Below, piece by piece: positions 8,552-17,284 of a stretch of 64,000 bases of DNA. The notes below the pieces were generated by a model. It was given only the letters and a program-made list of their open reading frames with translations. It searched no databases and had not been told where the DNA came from. Each line of letters opens with the position of its first letter. The stretch's first letter is position 1. Made by a program: the position numbers and the translations under genes. This DNA comes from Mycoplana dimorpha (GTDB taxonomy: Bacteria; Pseudomonadota; Alphaproteobacteria; Rhizobiales; Rhizobiaceae). The stretch spans positions 310,001-374,000 of the forward strand of contig NZ_PZZZ01000003.1 in NCBI RefSeq assembly GCF_003046475.1, given 5' to 3'.

Positions 8552-10507
8552 ATGTCGAAGGAAACAGTTCACCGTGTTCAGGCGGCCTGGAAGAAGGACG
8601 CGCTGATCGACGACGAGACCTACCTGGCCTGGTACGCCGAGAGCGTGCGCGACCCGGACGGGTTCTGGGGGCGGCATGGACGGCGGCTGGACTGGTTCAA
8701 GCCCTATACGAAGGTGAGGAACGCCTCCTTCGAGGGCGAGGTGTCGATCAAGTGGTTCGAGGACGGCGAGCTCAACCTGTCGCACAACTGCGTCGACCGG
8801 CATCTCGAGGCGCGCGGCGACCAGGTGGCCATCATCTGGGAGGGCGACGATCCGAACGAGGGCCGGAAGATCACCTACCGCGAGCTGCACGAGCAGGTGT
8901 GCCGCTATGCGAACGTCCTGAAGTCGCATGGGGTGAACAAGGGCGACCGGGTGACGATCTACATGCCGATGATCCCGGAGGTCGCCTATGCGATGCTGGC
9001 CTGCACGCGCATCGGGGCGATCCATTCGGTGGTGTTCGGCGGCTTTTCGCCCGATTCGCTGGCCGGGCGCATCGTCGACTGCGAATCGCATGTCGTGATC
9101 ACCGCCGACGAGGGCTTGCGCGGCGGACGCAAGGTGCCGCTGAAGGCGAATGCCGACAAGGCGGCCGAAATCGCCGCGGCGGCCGGCAATCCGGTGCACA
9201 AGGTGCTGGTGGTGCGCCGGACCGGCGGGGCGATCAACTGGGTGGACGGGCGCGACGTATGGCTGGACGAGGCAGCCAGGGCGGCGTCGCCCGTCTGCCC
9301 GGCGGAGCCGATGAACGCCGAAGACCCGCTGTTCATCCTCTACACCTCCGGCTCGACCGGCAAGCCCAAGGGGGTGCTGCACACCACCGGCGGCTATCTG
9401 GTGCATGTGTCGATGACGCACCAGTACGTCTTCGACTATCGCGACGGCGATATCTACTGGTGCACGGCGGATGTCGGCTGGGTGACCGGCCACTCCTACA
9501 TCCTCTACGGGCCGCTGGCCAACGGCGCGACGACGCTGATGTTCGAGGGCGTGCCGAACTATCCCGACGCCTCGCGCTTCTGGCAGGTGGTCGACAAGCA
9601 CAAGGTCAACATCTTCTACACCGCACCTACCGCCATCCGGGCGCTGATGGGGGCGGGCGACGAATGGGTCAGGAAGGGGGCGCGACGCAGCCTGCGCCTG
9701 CTCGGCTCGGTGGGCGAGCCGATCAACCCGGAGGCCTGGGAATGGTACTTCCATGTGGTTGGCGAGGGCCGCTGCCCGGTGGTCGACACCTGGTGGCAGA
9801 CGGAGAACGGCGGCATCCTCATCGCCCCGCTGCCGGGGTCAACCGACCTCAAGCCGGGCTCGGCCACCCGGCCCTTCTTCGGCGTGGTGCCGGAGATCGT
9901 CGACAATGACGGCGCCGTCATCGAGGGGGTGGGCGCGGGCAACCTGTGCATCGCACAGCCCTGGCCGGGCATGATGCGCACCGTGTTCGGTGACCACGAC
10001 CGCTTCGTCGAGACCTACTTCTCCACCTACAAGGGCAAGTATTTTACCGGCGACGGCTGCCGGCGCGACGAGGACGGCTACTACTGGATCACCGGGCGGG
10101 TCGACGACGTCATCAACGTGTCGGGTCACCGCATGGGCACGGCGGAGGTGGAATCGGCGCTGGTGGCGCACGAAAAGGTGTCGGAGGCGGCGGTGGTCGG
10201 CTATCCGCACGACGTCAAGGGCCAGGGCATCTACTGCTATGTCACGCTGATGGAGGGCGAGGAGCCGAGCGACGCGTTGCGCAAGGATCTGATCGCCCAT
10301 GTTCGCCAGGAGATCGGGCCGATCGCGGCGCCCGACAAGATCCAGTTCGCGCCTGCACTGCCGAAGACGCGCTCGGCCAAGATCATGCGCCGCATCCTGC
10401 GCAAGATCGCCGAGGACGACTTCTCGGCGCTCGGCGACACCTCGACGCTCGCCGACCCCTCCGTCGTCGATGACCTCATCGCCAACCGGCAAAACAGGAA
10501 AGCCTGA
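8552..10507 (+). CDS. acsA: Acetyl-CoA synthetase
   Basis: This 651-residue AMP-forming acetate:CoA ligase makes acetyl-AMP and then acetyl-CoA. It has the full family length, with the N-terminal ACAS domain, the P-loop [11 protein letters not shown] near residue 264, the acetate-pocket and aromatic segment TWWQTENGG, the hinge region [18 protein letters not shown], and the C-terminal [10 protein letters not shown] containing the lysine (about residue 609) that acetyltransferases modify to switch the enzyme off. A strong GAGGGAGAAG ribosome site precedes the ATG. The gene follows an importer operon and shares the neighbourhood with a CrbS-like kinase and a ScfR-type regulator, both linked to acetate metabolism in other bacteria. 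Confidence 0.97.
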   Translation: MSKETVHRVQAAWKKDALIDDETYLAWYAESVRDPDGFWGRHGRRLDWFKPYTKVRNASFEGEVSIKWFEDGELNLSHNCVDRHLEARGDQVAIIWEGDDPNEGRKITYRELHEQVCRYANVLKSHGVNKGDRVTIYMPMIPEVAYAMLACTRIGAIHSVVFGGFSPDSLAGRIVDCESHVVITADEGLRGGRKVPLKANADKAAEIAAAAGNPVHKVLVVRRTGGAINWVDGRDVWLDEAARAASPVCPAEPMNAEDPLFILYTSGSTGKPKGVLHTTGGYLVHVSMTHQYVFDYRDGDIYWCTADVGWVTGHSYILYGPLANGATTLMFEGVPNYPDASRFWQVVDKHKVNIFYTAPTAIRALMGAGDEWVRKGARRSLRLLGSVGEPINPEAWEWYFHVVGEGRCPVVDTWWQTENGGILIAPLPGSTDLKPGSATRPFFGVVPEIVDNDGAVIEGVGAGNLCIAQPWPGMMRTVFGDHDRFVETYFSTYKGKYFTGDGCRRDEDGYYWITGRVDDVINVSGHRMGTAEVESALVAHEKVSEAAVVGYPHDVKGQGIYCYVTLMEGEEPSDALRKDLIAHVRQEIGPIAAPDKIQFAPALPKTRSAKIMRRILRKIAEDDFSALGDTSTLADPSVVDDLIANRQNRKA

Positions 10508-10581
10508 GCGCCGGCGGCAAGGATGCGGAACTCCTCGCGGCCCCCGCAATCTACGCAGCTTGAATGGGCCGGATAGCTAAG

Positions 10582-10605
10582 GCTGGTCGGCCGAAGCCGG
10601 CCGGC
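10582..10605 (+). terminator. Possible stem-loop terminator after acsA
   Basis: A 10-bp stem (GCTGGTCGGC with GCCGGCCGGC, two G-U wobbles as RNA) closes a CGAA tetraloop 74 bp after the acsA stop. No U-tract follows, so intrinsic termination is uncertain. The rest of the gap to the next gene shows nothing clear. Confidence 0.35.
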
Positions 10606-10743
10606 GCCTCGATGATGCGCATGGCGCCCGGTGGACGTCCGTCCTGTCGGCGGCCCCTATGGACATTCAAACCTGACGCATCGCCGGCTGTTCAGGATCG
10701 GTCACATGTCCGAGCACGAACCGCGAGACACGGCGATCCTGGC

Positions 10744-11145
10744 TCACCGCACGACGTGGACGATTTTGATGCCGATGAGGTTGTCGTTGGCATCGGAAAC
10801 GACCTGGCCGTAGCCGATGAGGCGACCGTTGACCAGCAGGTCGACCGGTTCGCCGAATTCCTTGTCCAGCCGCAGGCGATGGCCCGGATCCACGCGCATC
10901 AGCTCTTCGACGGAAATCTTGACGCGTCCGATAACAGCCTCGATCTCGACGGGAATGTCGTTGAACCGTTCACCGAGTTCGGGGCGCACCGGAACCTTGT
11001 CTTCGGGAGGGGCCTTTGAAAAGACCAGGCTTGCTCCGGGTTCGTGCAAGCGGCCGCTCGCCTCCGTGGCAACATCGACGCTGCCCGCCTCGGGATCGAA
11101 GGCGGCATCGGCAAGTGGCGGCAGGTTGTCGGAATCATCGCACAT
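10744..11145 (-). CDS. Stand-alone FliN-like SpoA-domain protein
   Basis: This protein of about 133 residues ends in a SpoA (FliN/FliM C-terminal) domain: DIPVEIEAVIGRVKISVEEL, then DPGHRLRLDKEFGEPVDLLV, NGRLIGYGQVV and IGIKIVHVV. These are the conserved beta strands of the C-ring subunit FliN. The N-terminal 60 residues are acidic, Ala/Pro-rich and probably disordered. The ATG at 11145 is preferred because of an AGGATGG ribosome site and because codons further upstream look non-coding; an alternative ATG at 11241 would add 32 residues. No flagellar or type III secretion genes lie nearby, so it may be a second FliN paralogue or a regulator of the motor switch. Confidence 0.7.
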   Translation of the reverse strand: MCDDSDNLPPLADAAFDPEAGSVDVATEASGRLHEPGASLVFSKAPPEDKVPVRPELGERFNDIPVEIEAVIGRVKISVEELMRVDPGHRLRLDKEFGEPVDLLVNGRLIGYGQVVSDANDNLIGIKIVHVVR

Positions 11146-11512
11146 ATAACACCATCCTAAAGGTCGCTCGGTTCGGCCAAAGGGCATCCTCCGTTTAGGA
11201 CAGCGGGGAACGACACGCTGTTGAATTTTCAGATCAGCCATCTGTAAACCTTAACAAAAGGTTTCCTTCCACAGGCCTGCACGCCACCGTTGCTCGTTTC
11301 GAAACAGGATGGGCGCTCAGACCATCACAGCGACTGCGGCTGCTGATGGATTGCGAACAGAGCGCGCGAAAAGCGATTCGGCCGAATCACTCGGGGGGAG
11401 ATGATTCCTCAGGCGTGCGTGTGGGCAGGCACGCACAAGCAGGTTGCAATGTCGCCGCAGGATAATTAGGGTGTTAACGATTAGTTAACCTTTAACTCTC
11501 CCGCAGCCAGCC
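11146..11512. other. Divergent intergenic region between FliN-like and PilZ-like genes
   Basis: This 367-bp gap contains promoters for both flanking genes. A 7-bp inverted repeat (AAACCTT/AAGGTTT, 5-base loop, 11246-11264) lies upstream of the FliN-like gene. A CtrA box sits just before the PilZ-like gene. No coding potential or repeat was recognised. Confidence 0.5.
11474..11489 (+). promoter_or_regulatory. CtrA-type binding box
   Basis: The sequence TTAA-CGATTAG-TTAAC matches the alphaproteobacterial CtrA consensus TTAA-N7-TTAAC exactly. It ends 23 bp before the ATG of the PilZ-like gene, where a bound regulator could act at the promoter. CtrA couples the cell cycle with motility and c-di-GMP in Rhizobiales, so the gene is likely cell-cycle controlled. 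Confidence 0.6.
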
Positions 11513-11959
11513 ATGCTGAATTCACAGGTCGCGCGCAACTACTTGTCCCGCCTCGCTTTCGTGGGCGACGACACAGAGCCAGCCTACCAGAGGGTCAACC
11601 TGGTCGTCCGGGCGCTCTGCCCTGTCAAAGGCGTGAAATCATTCGCCGTCCATCAGGTGCGGATCGTCAGCATCAGCGAAGCCGGGGCGGTCCTTCAGGG
11701 GCGAGCAATAGAGAGCCTGACGGATCACTTCTATCTCTGCCTCGGCAAGTTCGAGATCTTCCTGACCTGCGCCCGCGTCAAACAGCAGGAAGGCAGCCTG
11801 TTCGTGCGGTTTGCAAAGCGGGAGGAGAGCGAGTTCATTCGCGCCCTGACGCGGATCAGCTTTCCGATGACGACGCTGCAAACGCTTCGCGGACATTCGC
11901 CTCGCGCGGTCGAGATGCGCATCGAACCGAATAGAGCACGCGGGGCATCTCACGGATGA
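11513..11959 (+). CDS. PilZ-like domain protein with degenerate c-di-GMP motif
   Basis: This 148-residue protein has the beta-rich pattern of PilZ proteins: QVRIVSISEAGAVLQ, then a strand series ending in GSLFVRFAKREESEFIRALTRI. The usual c-di-GMP contacts are weak: the second motif reads SISEAG where D/N-x-S-x-x-G is expected, and no clear RxxxR precedes it. It may bind the ligand poorly or act only as a protein adaptor. The C-terminal 25 residues are basic. It is preceded by a perfect CtrA box and diverges from a FliN-like gene, which together point to motility control. The family call is moderate. Confidence 0.55.
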   Translation: MLNSQVARNYLSRLAFVGDDTEPAYQRVNLVVRALCPVKGVKSFAVHQVRIVSISEAGAVLQGRAIESLTDHFYLCLGKFEIFLTCARVKQQEGSLFVRFAKREESEFIRALTRISFPMTTLQTLRGHSPRAVEMRIEPNRARGASHG

Positions 11960-12065
11960 GACGACGAGGGCCTGGTTTCGCAGGCACTCGTTGTCCTCGA
12001 TAAAACCGCGTCCCGCGCCGTCGCTAGCTTCGCAGCGTGTGGCGGGGCGCTAGCCGTCGGCTCCT

Positions 12066-12965
12066 TCACATGACAGGCCCGGAATTCCCGGGCGCCGATG
12101 AGTGAAAGACATTTTCCGCGATGTCCATGAACTCGCGGATCGCGCCCTTCCCGGCATGTTTCGGCAGGGCGACGAGATATTCGCCGGCCGACATGTTCGC
12201 GCCGGTGACCGGAATGCCGCGCAGGCGACGATCAAATCCGAGTTCGTTGCTCAGCACGATGCCGGCACCGAGACCCGCCGCGGCGGCCTCCTTGACCGCT
12301 TCGCGGCTGCCCAGCACAAAGCGCGGGACAATCTCGACCGATGCGAGCGCCAGGCCGCGCTCGAACAGCTGCCGCGTCATCGACCGTTCCTCGCGCAACA
12401 CGAAGGTCTGCCCCTCGAGTTCACTGACGGATACGCTCTTGCGATCCCACCAGGGATGCGCCTCGTTGACGACGACGAGCACTTTCTGGTCGACGAGATG
12501 GCGGCACAGGAAGTCCGGCGCGGGCTCCGTCAGCGTCGCCAGCGCCAGGTCGATCCGGTAGTTGGCGACCAGATCGAGCAGCTGGCTCGAGTTCTCCATG
12601 CGCACATCGACGCGGACGCCCGGAAAGGTCGCCGCGAAGCGTTCGAGAACCGGCATGACGAGGCAGGGCGAGCAGACGCCCAGGGACAGGTAACCGGAGC
12701 GAAGCGACCGGCCGTCCTCGAGCTGCGCGGCGATGTCGTCGATCGTCAGCATCACCTCGCGAGCCTTGGGCAACAGATCGAGGGCGACCGGCGTCAGTTC
12801 GACGGTGCCGCCGCTTCGCACGAAAAGCCGGGCGCCGCAGCTATCCTCCAGGGATTTCACGTGCTGGGTGACGGCCGGCTGGCTGACCCCCAGCGCCTGG
12901 GCCGCCGCCGAGAACGTGCCCGTCACGGCAACGGCATGGAAGGCCCGCAGCTGCGCAAAATTCAT
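12066..12965 (-). CDS. LysR-family regulator of the phosphonate-type operon
   Basis: This 299-residue LysR regulator has an N-terminal winged HTH (MNFAQLRAFHAVAVTGTFS, then AAAQALGVSQPAVTQHV at about 20-36) and a C-terminal type II periplasmic-binding-fold effector domain. A GAGGGGATCATC ribosome site precedes the ATG. It diverges from a substrate-binding protein gene of the 2-aminoethylphosphonate type, the classical arrangement in which a LysR protein controls the adjacent operon and itself. LysR regulators are recurrent in aminoethylphosphonate clusters. A 7-bp inverted repeat lies between the two genes. The effector cannot be deduced. Confidence 0.9.
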   Translation of the reverse strand: MNFAQLRAFHAVAVTGTFSAAAQALGVSQPAVTQHVKSLEDSCGARLFVRSGGTVELTPVALDLLPKAREVMLTIDDIAAQLEDGRSLRSGYLSLGVCSPCLVMPVLERFAATFPGVRVDVRMENSSQLLDLVANYRIDLALATLTEPAPDFLCRHLVDQKVLVVVNEAHPWWDRKSVSVSELEGQTFVLREERSMTRQLFERGLALASVEIVPRFVLGSREAVKEAAAAGLGAGIVLSNELGFDRRLRGIPVTGANMSAGEYLVALPKHAGKGAIREFMDIAENVFHSSAPGNSGPVM

Positions 12966-12983
12966 GATGATCCCCTCGCTATA

Positions 12984-13013
12984 AGTTTCGCTTCATATGC
13001 CTGTCACGAAACT
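12984..13013. promoter_or_regulatory. Candidate LysR operator in the divergent gap
   Basis: AGTTTCG (12984-12990) and CGAAACT (13007-13013) form a perfect 7-bp inverted repeat with a 16-bp spacer. The half-sites are 23 bp apart centre to centre, about two helix turns, as expected for a LysR tetramer contact. The repeat lies in the 106-bp gap between the regulator and the binding-protein gene. Confidence 0.5.
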
Positions 13014-13071
13014 AAGTAAGATTTATAACACGCCGGTCAATCTGATGCACTGGGCGTTACGGAGATCCACA

Positions 13072-14040
13072 ATGGCAATCATCAAATCCAATCTGAAACA
13101 TCTGACGACGACGCTCGCGTGCCTTGCGCTCACCTCCACGGCCGCCATGGCGAAGGAACTGGTCATCTATAACGCATCGGACAGCGTCAACACGGCGCTC
13201 GTCGAGGCCTTCCGCGCCAAGCATCCCGACATCGAGGTCAAGTTCGTCTCCGGCTCGACCGGCCCGATCGCCGAGCGCGCCATCGCCGAAAAGGCCAATC
13301 CGCAGGCCGACGTCATCTACCTGGTCAACAACACCGCGCTCGAGCAGCTCACCGCCGCCGGCGTCTTCGAGCCCTACGAACCCAAGGACTCGCAGATCAG
13401 CGAGCAGTTCCGTCATCCGGACGGCTTCTACAACAAGCATTTCGCCACCACGATGTGCATGGTCGTCAACACCGAGCGCCTGGCCAGCAAGAACCTGCCG
13501 ATGCCGAACAGCTGGGAAGACCTGCTGAAGCCGGTCTACGACAATGAAATCTCGCTCCCCTCGCCGATGAAGTCGGGCACCGGCGGCGCCATCCTCACCA
13601 CCTTCGTCGACGCGTTCGGCTGGCCGTTCGTCGAGAACCTGAACGAGAACGTCTTCAAGTACTCGGACGGTGGCTCGGGCGGCGCTGAACTGGCGGCGGC
13701 CGGCGAAGTGGCGATCGGCCTCAGCTTCGACACGACCTGCTACCAGCTGAAGTCCTCCGGCCGCCCGGTGGAAGTCGTCTACAGCGGCATCACCCCCAAC
13801 GTCACCGAAGGCGGTGGACTGGTCGCCGGCGCGCCGAACCCGGAAGAAGCCAAGCTGTTCCTCGACTTCATGGCCAGCAAGGATGCCGCCGAAGTGCTCG
13901 GCAAGGTGGTCGGCGCGACTGCCGTGCCCGGTTACGGCCTGGTCGACCTGTCGAAGGTCACGCTCTGGAACATGCGTCGCCCGGTCGCGATCGATGAGTT
14001 CCGGACCGAGTTCAACACCCGCATCCTCAGCAAGTCATGA
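13072..14040 (+). CDS. 2-aminoethylphosphonate-type ABC substrate-binding protein
   Basis: This 322-residue periplasmic protein has a Sec signal peptide (MAIIKSNLKHL then a hydrophobic run to AAMA-KE). The ATG at 13072 is chosen because GGAG lies 8 bp before it and the signal peptide then has normal length. It belongs to the Fe(III)/2-aminoethylphosphonate binding family (type II fold, ELVIYNASDSVNTALVEAF; SGSTGPIAERAIAEK). The loop SGSTG is placed like phosphonate or anion-binding residues, and the tyrosine cluster that binds ferric iron in FbpA is not obvious. The phosphonate assignment also rests on its neighbours. It overlaps the ATPase gene by four bases (ATGA). Confidence 0.65.
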   Translation: MAIIKSNLKHLTTTLACLALTSTAAMAKELVIYNASDSVNTALVEAFRAKHPDIEVKFVSGSTGPIAERAIAEKANPQADVIYLVNNTALEQLTAAGVFEPYEPKDSQISEQFRHPDGFYNKHFATTMCMVVNTERLASKNLPMPNSWEDLLKPVYDNEISLPSPMKSGTGGAILTTFVDAFGWPFVENLNENVFKYSDGGSGGAELAAAGEVAIGLSFDTTCYQLKSSGRPVEVVYSGITPNVTEGGGLVAGAPNPEEAKLFLDFMASKDAAEVLGKVVGATAVPGYGLVDLSKVTLWNMRRPVAIDEFRTEFNTRILSKS

Positions 14041-15143
14041 ACATTTCGGCACCGATAGCGGCCGAACGGCTGGTCCCCCACGGGGGCCAGCCGCATATCC
14101 GCGTCAGCAACATCCGCAAGGCCTTCGGCGGCTCGGCGGCGGTCGACGATGTCAGCCTCGACTTGGGCCAGGGCGAGTTCGTCAGCCTGCTCGGTGCCTC
14201 GGGCTGCGGCAAGACCACCTTGCTGCGCATCATCGCAGGCTTCGTGTCGGCCGATTCGGGGAGGGTCCTGCGGGCGGGGAACGACGTCACCGGACTGCCG
14301 CCATCGAAGCGGCAGATGGGCTTCGTCTTCCAGTCCTATGCGCTGTTTCCGACCAAGACGGTGGCCGACAACATCGGCTTCTCGGACGCCATCAAGTCGA
14401 CGCCGCGCGCGGAAATGCGGGCCCGCGTTCGCGAACTCGCGACGCTCGTGGAACTGGACCATCTGCTCGACCGCTACCCGCACGAACTCTCCGGCGGCCA
14501 GCAGCAGCGCGTCGCCCTGGCGCGGGCGCTCGCCTCGCGGCCCGAAGTGCTGCTGCTCGACGAGCCGATGTCGGCGCTCGACGCCCGCATCCGCGCCAAG
14601 CTGCGGACCGACCTGCGCGTCCTGGTGAACCGGCTCGGTCTCACCACCCTTTACGTGACCCACGACCAGGAGGAGGCGTTCGCCCTTTCGGACCGGATCG
14701 CCGTGATGGCCAACGGCCGCATCGAGCAGGTCGGCACTCCGTCTGAGATCTATCATCGGCCGAAGACCCGTTTCGTCGCCGAGTTCGTCGGCGTCTCCAA
14801 CGTCATCGAAGGGGTCGCAGTCCGATCTGGCATTGAGGCCGATGGCGAAGTCTGGCCGGCCAACCTGCCCTCGACGACCCCGCTCAACAGCCGTGCGACG
14901 GCCATCTACCGGCCCGAACATCTCGGCATCGCCGCACCCGACCAGCCCGGCTTCGCCGGCCGCATCGTCACGACGACCTTCTGCGGCGCCCATCTGCGGC
15001 TGCAGGTGAAGCTGGAATCCGGCCGCACCGTGGTGGCCGACCGGCCATCGGCGGAGAGCGACCTGGTCCTGCGGCCGGGCCTGCCCGTGCGCGTGCAGCC
15101 GAGCGCCGCCCATTGTTGCGTTCTTCCGGATGGAAACTGTTGA
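14037..15143 (+). CDS. PhnT-like ABC importer ATPase
   Basis: This 368-residue ATPase is of the FbpC/PotA class. It has Walker A GASGCGKTT, the Q-loop FVFQSYALFPTKTV, signature LSGGQQQRVALARAL, Walker B LLLDEPMSALDA and H-loop LYVTHDQEEA. A TOBE-like regulatory region of about 120 residues follows the nucleotide-binding domain. It begins within the stop of the binding-protein gene and its stop overlaps the permease ATG (TGATG), so the operon is translationally coupled. Substrate is inferred from context. Confidence 0.85.
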   Translation: MNISAPIAAERLVPHGGQPHIRVSNIRKAFGGSAAVDDVSLDLGQGEFVSLLGASGCGKTTLLRIIAGFVSADSGRVLRAGNDVTGLPPSKRQMGFVFQSYALFPTKTVADNIGFSDAIKSTPRAEMRARVRELATLVELDHLLDRYPHELSGGQQQRVALARALASRPEVLLLDEPMSALDARIRAKLRTDLRVLVNRLGLTTLYVTHDQEEAFALSDRIAVMANGRIEQVGTPSEIYHRPKTRFVAEFVGVSNVIEGVAVRSGIEADGEVWPANLPSTTPLNSRATAIYRPEHLGIAAPDQPGFAGRIVTTTFCGAHLRLQVKLESGRTVVADRPSAESDLVLRPGLPVRVQPSAAHCCVLPDGNC

Positions 15144-17284
15144 TGACTGTATCGGCGCGAAACGTCCCCGGCATCGTGCTCTCCGCCATCATCGCGGCGG
15201 TGCTGGTACTGTTCATCGCTTACCCGCTCGGCACAGTCCTGGTGGAAAGCTTCGTGATCCGCGGGCCGATGACGCTCGAACGCATCAGCGCCGTCACCAG
15301 TCACGCACTCGAGGCGATGCCGCCGGAAGAACGGAGCCAGGCGACCGAACGCTGGGTGGCGACGGCGACGGAGGCGGAAACCGTCGATGCGACCGCAGCG
15401 GCCTTCGAACTGACCGGCATCCCGGTGACCTGGGACCGCAAGGCGCCCTACAGCGATCAGAGCGTCAGGGCAACGGCTGCCGTGGCGGCATTGTCGCCGC
15501 AGGAGCGTGCGTCCTTCGACGAAGCCTATCCGCTCGCCCATATCGCGCTCCACAAGCGCATTGCTCTCGCCTTCAAGGTCAAGGACGCGCTCGGCCAGGA
15601 CGGCTTCGACGAGCTGCGCCTTGGCTCCGAATCGCGCTTCGGCCTCGACAACTACCTCGAAGTGATGCGGGACAGCCAGCTGCGCACCGCGGCGTTCAAC
15701 AGCCTCAGGCTCGCCTTCTGCGCCATGCTGTCGACGGTCTGCCTGGCCTTCGCGCTGGCCTATGGCGTCAATTTCGGTGGCGTGCGCTGGCCGGGCGTGA
15801 CGCGCGCCGTGCTGCTCACCCCGCTGGTGGCGCCGCCTGTCCTCATCGCCACCGCCACGGTCATGCTGTTCGGACGGCGCGGGCTCGCCACCTTCACATT
15901 CCTCGACCAGTGGCTCGGCTTGATCGATGCCGAGAAGTCCAACATCTATGGCTTCGCCGGCGTACTGATCGCCCAGACGCTCGCCTTCATGCCGGCCGCC
16001 TTCATCGTCTTCGACAACGTCATGCGCAAGCATAACGGCAACCTCGACGAGGCCTCGGCCAACCTCGGGGCGAGGCACGCCCAGACCTTTGCACGCGTCA
16101 CCCTGCCGATGACCTGGCCGGCGATCAAGCGGGCCGTGGTCCTGGTGTTCATCCTCAGCCTGACGGATTTCGGCAATCCGATGCTGCTCGGCAACGACAT
16201 GCCGGTGCTGGCCGAACTGATCTACGACCAGATCACCGCCTTCCAGAACACGCCGCTGGCCGCTGCCATCTGCGTGTGGCTGCTGATTCCCTCACTGATC
16301 ATCTACCTGATGCTCGAGAGCGTCGGGCGGCGGAAGCGCTATTCGAGTGCCGGCGCAGGCGGCCGCCGGTCCGAACTGGCGCTTCCGCTCGGTTGGCGTG
16401 CCGTCCTTTCGGGCCTGACCACCACCGTCGCACTGATCATCCTTGCCATCTACGTGACGATGGCGCTCGGAGCGGTGGTGCGCGTGTGGGGCGTCGACTG
16501 GAGCTTCACGCTCGGCTACTTCACCGACGCCGGTGTCGATGTCGGCCTGGCCGGAACCGGCTACGGCAGCTCGGACCGCGGGTTGGGACTGGTGTGGAGC
16601 AGCGTCTCGCTGGCCCTCGTTGCCGCGCCGATCGGGGGCCTGCTCGGGATCGTCGTCGGCTACGTCATCGAACGGCTGCGGCCGCCCGGTGCCAACATCA
16701 TCTTCTTCATCGCGATGGCGCCGGCGATCGTGCCCGGCATCATCTTCGGCATCGGCTATATCGTCGCCTTCAACCTGCCCTTCGGCGTCAAGGCGCTGGC
16801 CCTGACCGGCACTTCGGCGATCCTCGTGCTCAACATCCTGTTCTCCAACCTGTTCGTCGGGGTGCTGGCGGCGCGGGCCGCGCTGCAAGGGCTCGACCCC
16901 GCGATCGAAGAGGCCGCCGAAGGCCTCGGCGCCGGGCTGGTGACACGTTTCGTGCGGGTGATCCTGCCCATGCTGAGGCCGGCACTGCTGCTTGGATCGC
17001 TCTACGTCTTCATCGACGGCCTGACGACGCTCTCCTCGGTGATCTTCCTCGTCTCGGGCAACCACAAGCTCGCGTCGGTGGCGATCTTCAACCACGCCAC
17101 GTCCGGAGAGTTCGGTTACGCCGGTGCCAAGAGCCTGCTGCTGCTGCTGTTCGCGCTGACGGCCATGGCGCTGGTCTGGCTGCTGGACGCGCCTGGAAAC
17201 AACCGCGCCCGGGACCTCGGGCGCAGACTTAAAGCAGTGGCGGAGCGGCGGCGCGCCGTTCCCGCCCGACCGGAGAAAGCATGA
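15143..17284 (+). CDS. Fused double permease of the phosphonate/iron ABC family with a large insertion
   Basis: This 713-residue protein carries two binding-protein-dependent permease halves in one chain, as in AfuB/PhnU2-type transporters. EAA-loop motifs are at DEASANLGARHAQTFARVTLP (first half) and EEAAEGLGAGLVTRFVRVILP (second half), each meeting the ATPase. After the first helix (about 12-35) there is a hydrophilic, helical insertion of roughly 125-130 residues (about 45-170) before the next helix. Relatives are usually near 550 residues, so this region is unusual and is probably periplasmic. The ATG at 15143 overlaps the ATPase stop. Confidence 0.75.
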   Translation: MTVSARNVPGIVLSAIIAAVLVLFIAYPLGTVLVESFVIRGPMTLERISAVTSHALEAMPPEERSQATERWVATATEAETVDATAAAFELTGIPVTWDRKAPYSDQSVRATAAVAALSPQERASFDEAYPLAHIALHKRIALAFKVKDALGQDGFDELRLGSESRFGLDNYLEVMRDSQLRTAAFNSLRLAFCAMLSTVCLAFALAYGVNFGGVRWPGVTRAVLLTPLVAPPVLIATATVMLFGRRGLATFTFLDQWLGLIDAEKSNIYGFAGVLIAQTLAFMPAAFIVFDNVMRKHNGNLDEASANLGARHAQTFARVTLPMTWPAIKRAVVLVFILSLTDFGNPMLLGNDMPVLAELIYDQITAFQNTPLAAAICVWLLIPSLIIYLMLESVGRRKRYSSAGAGGRRSELALPLGWRAVLSGLTTTVALIILAIYVTMALGAVVRVWGVDWSFTLGYFTDAGVDVGLAGTGYGSSDRGLGLVWSSVSLALVAAPIGGLLGIVVGYVIERLRPPGANIIFFIAMAPAIVPGIIFGIGYIVAFNLPFGVKALALTGTSAILVLNILFSNLFVGVLAARAALQGLDPAIEEAAEGLGAGLVTRFVRVILPMLRPALLLGSLYVFIDGLTTLSSVIFLVSGNHKLASVAIFNHATSGEFGYAGAKSLLLLLFALTAMALVWLLDAPGNNRARDLGRRLKAVAERRRAVPARPEKA

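Noticed and set aside
11246-11264. AAACCTT/AAGGTTT inverted repeat as a riboswitch or terminator
   Set aside because: Only 7 bp with a five-base loop in an AT-rich promoter region; too small to claim a function.
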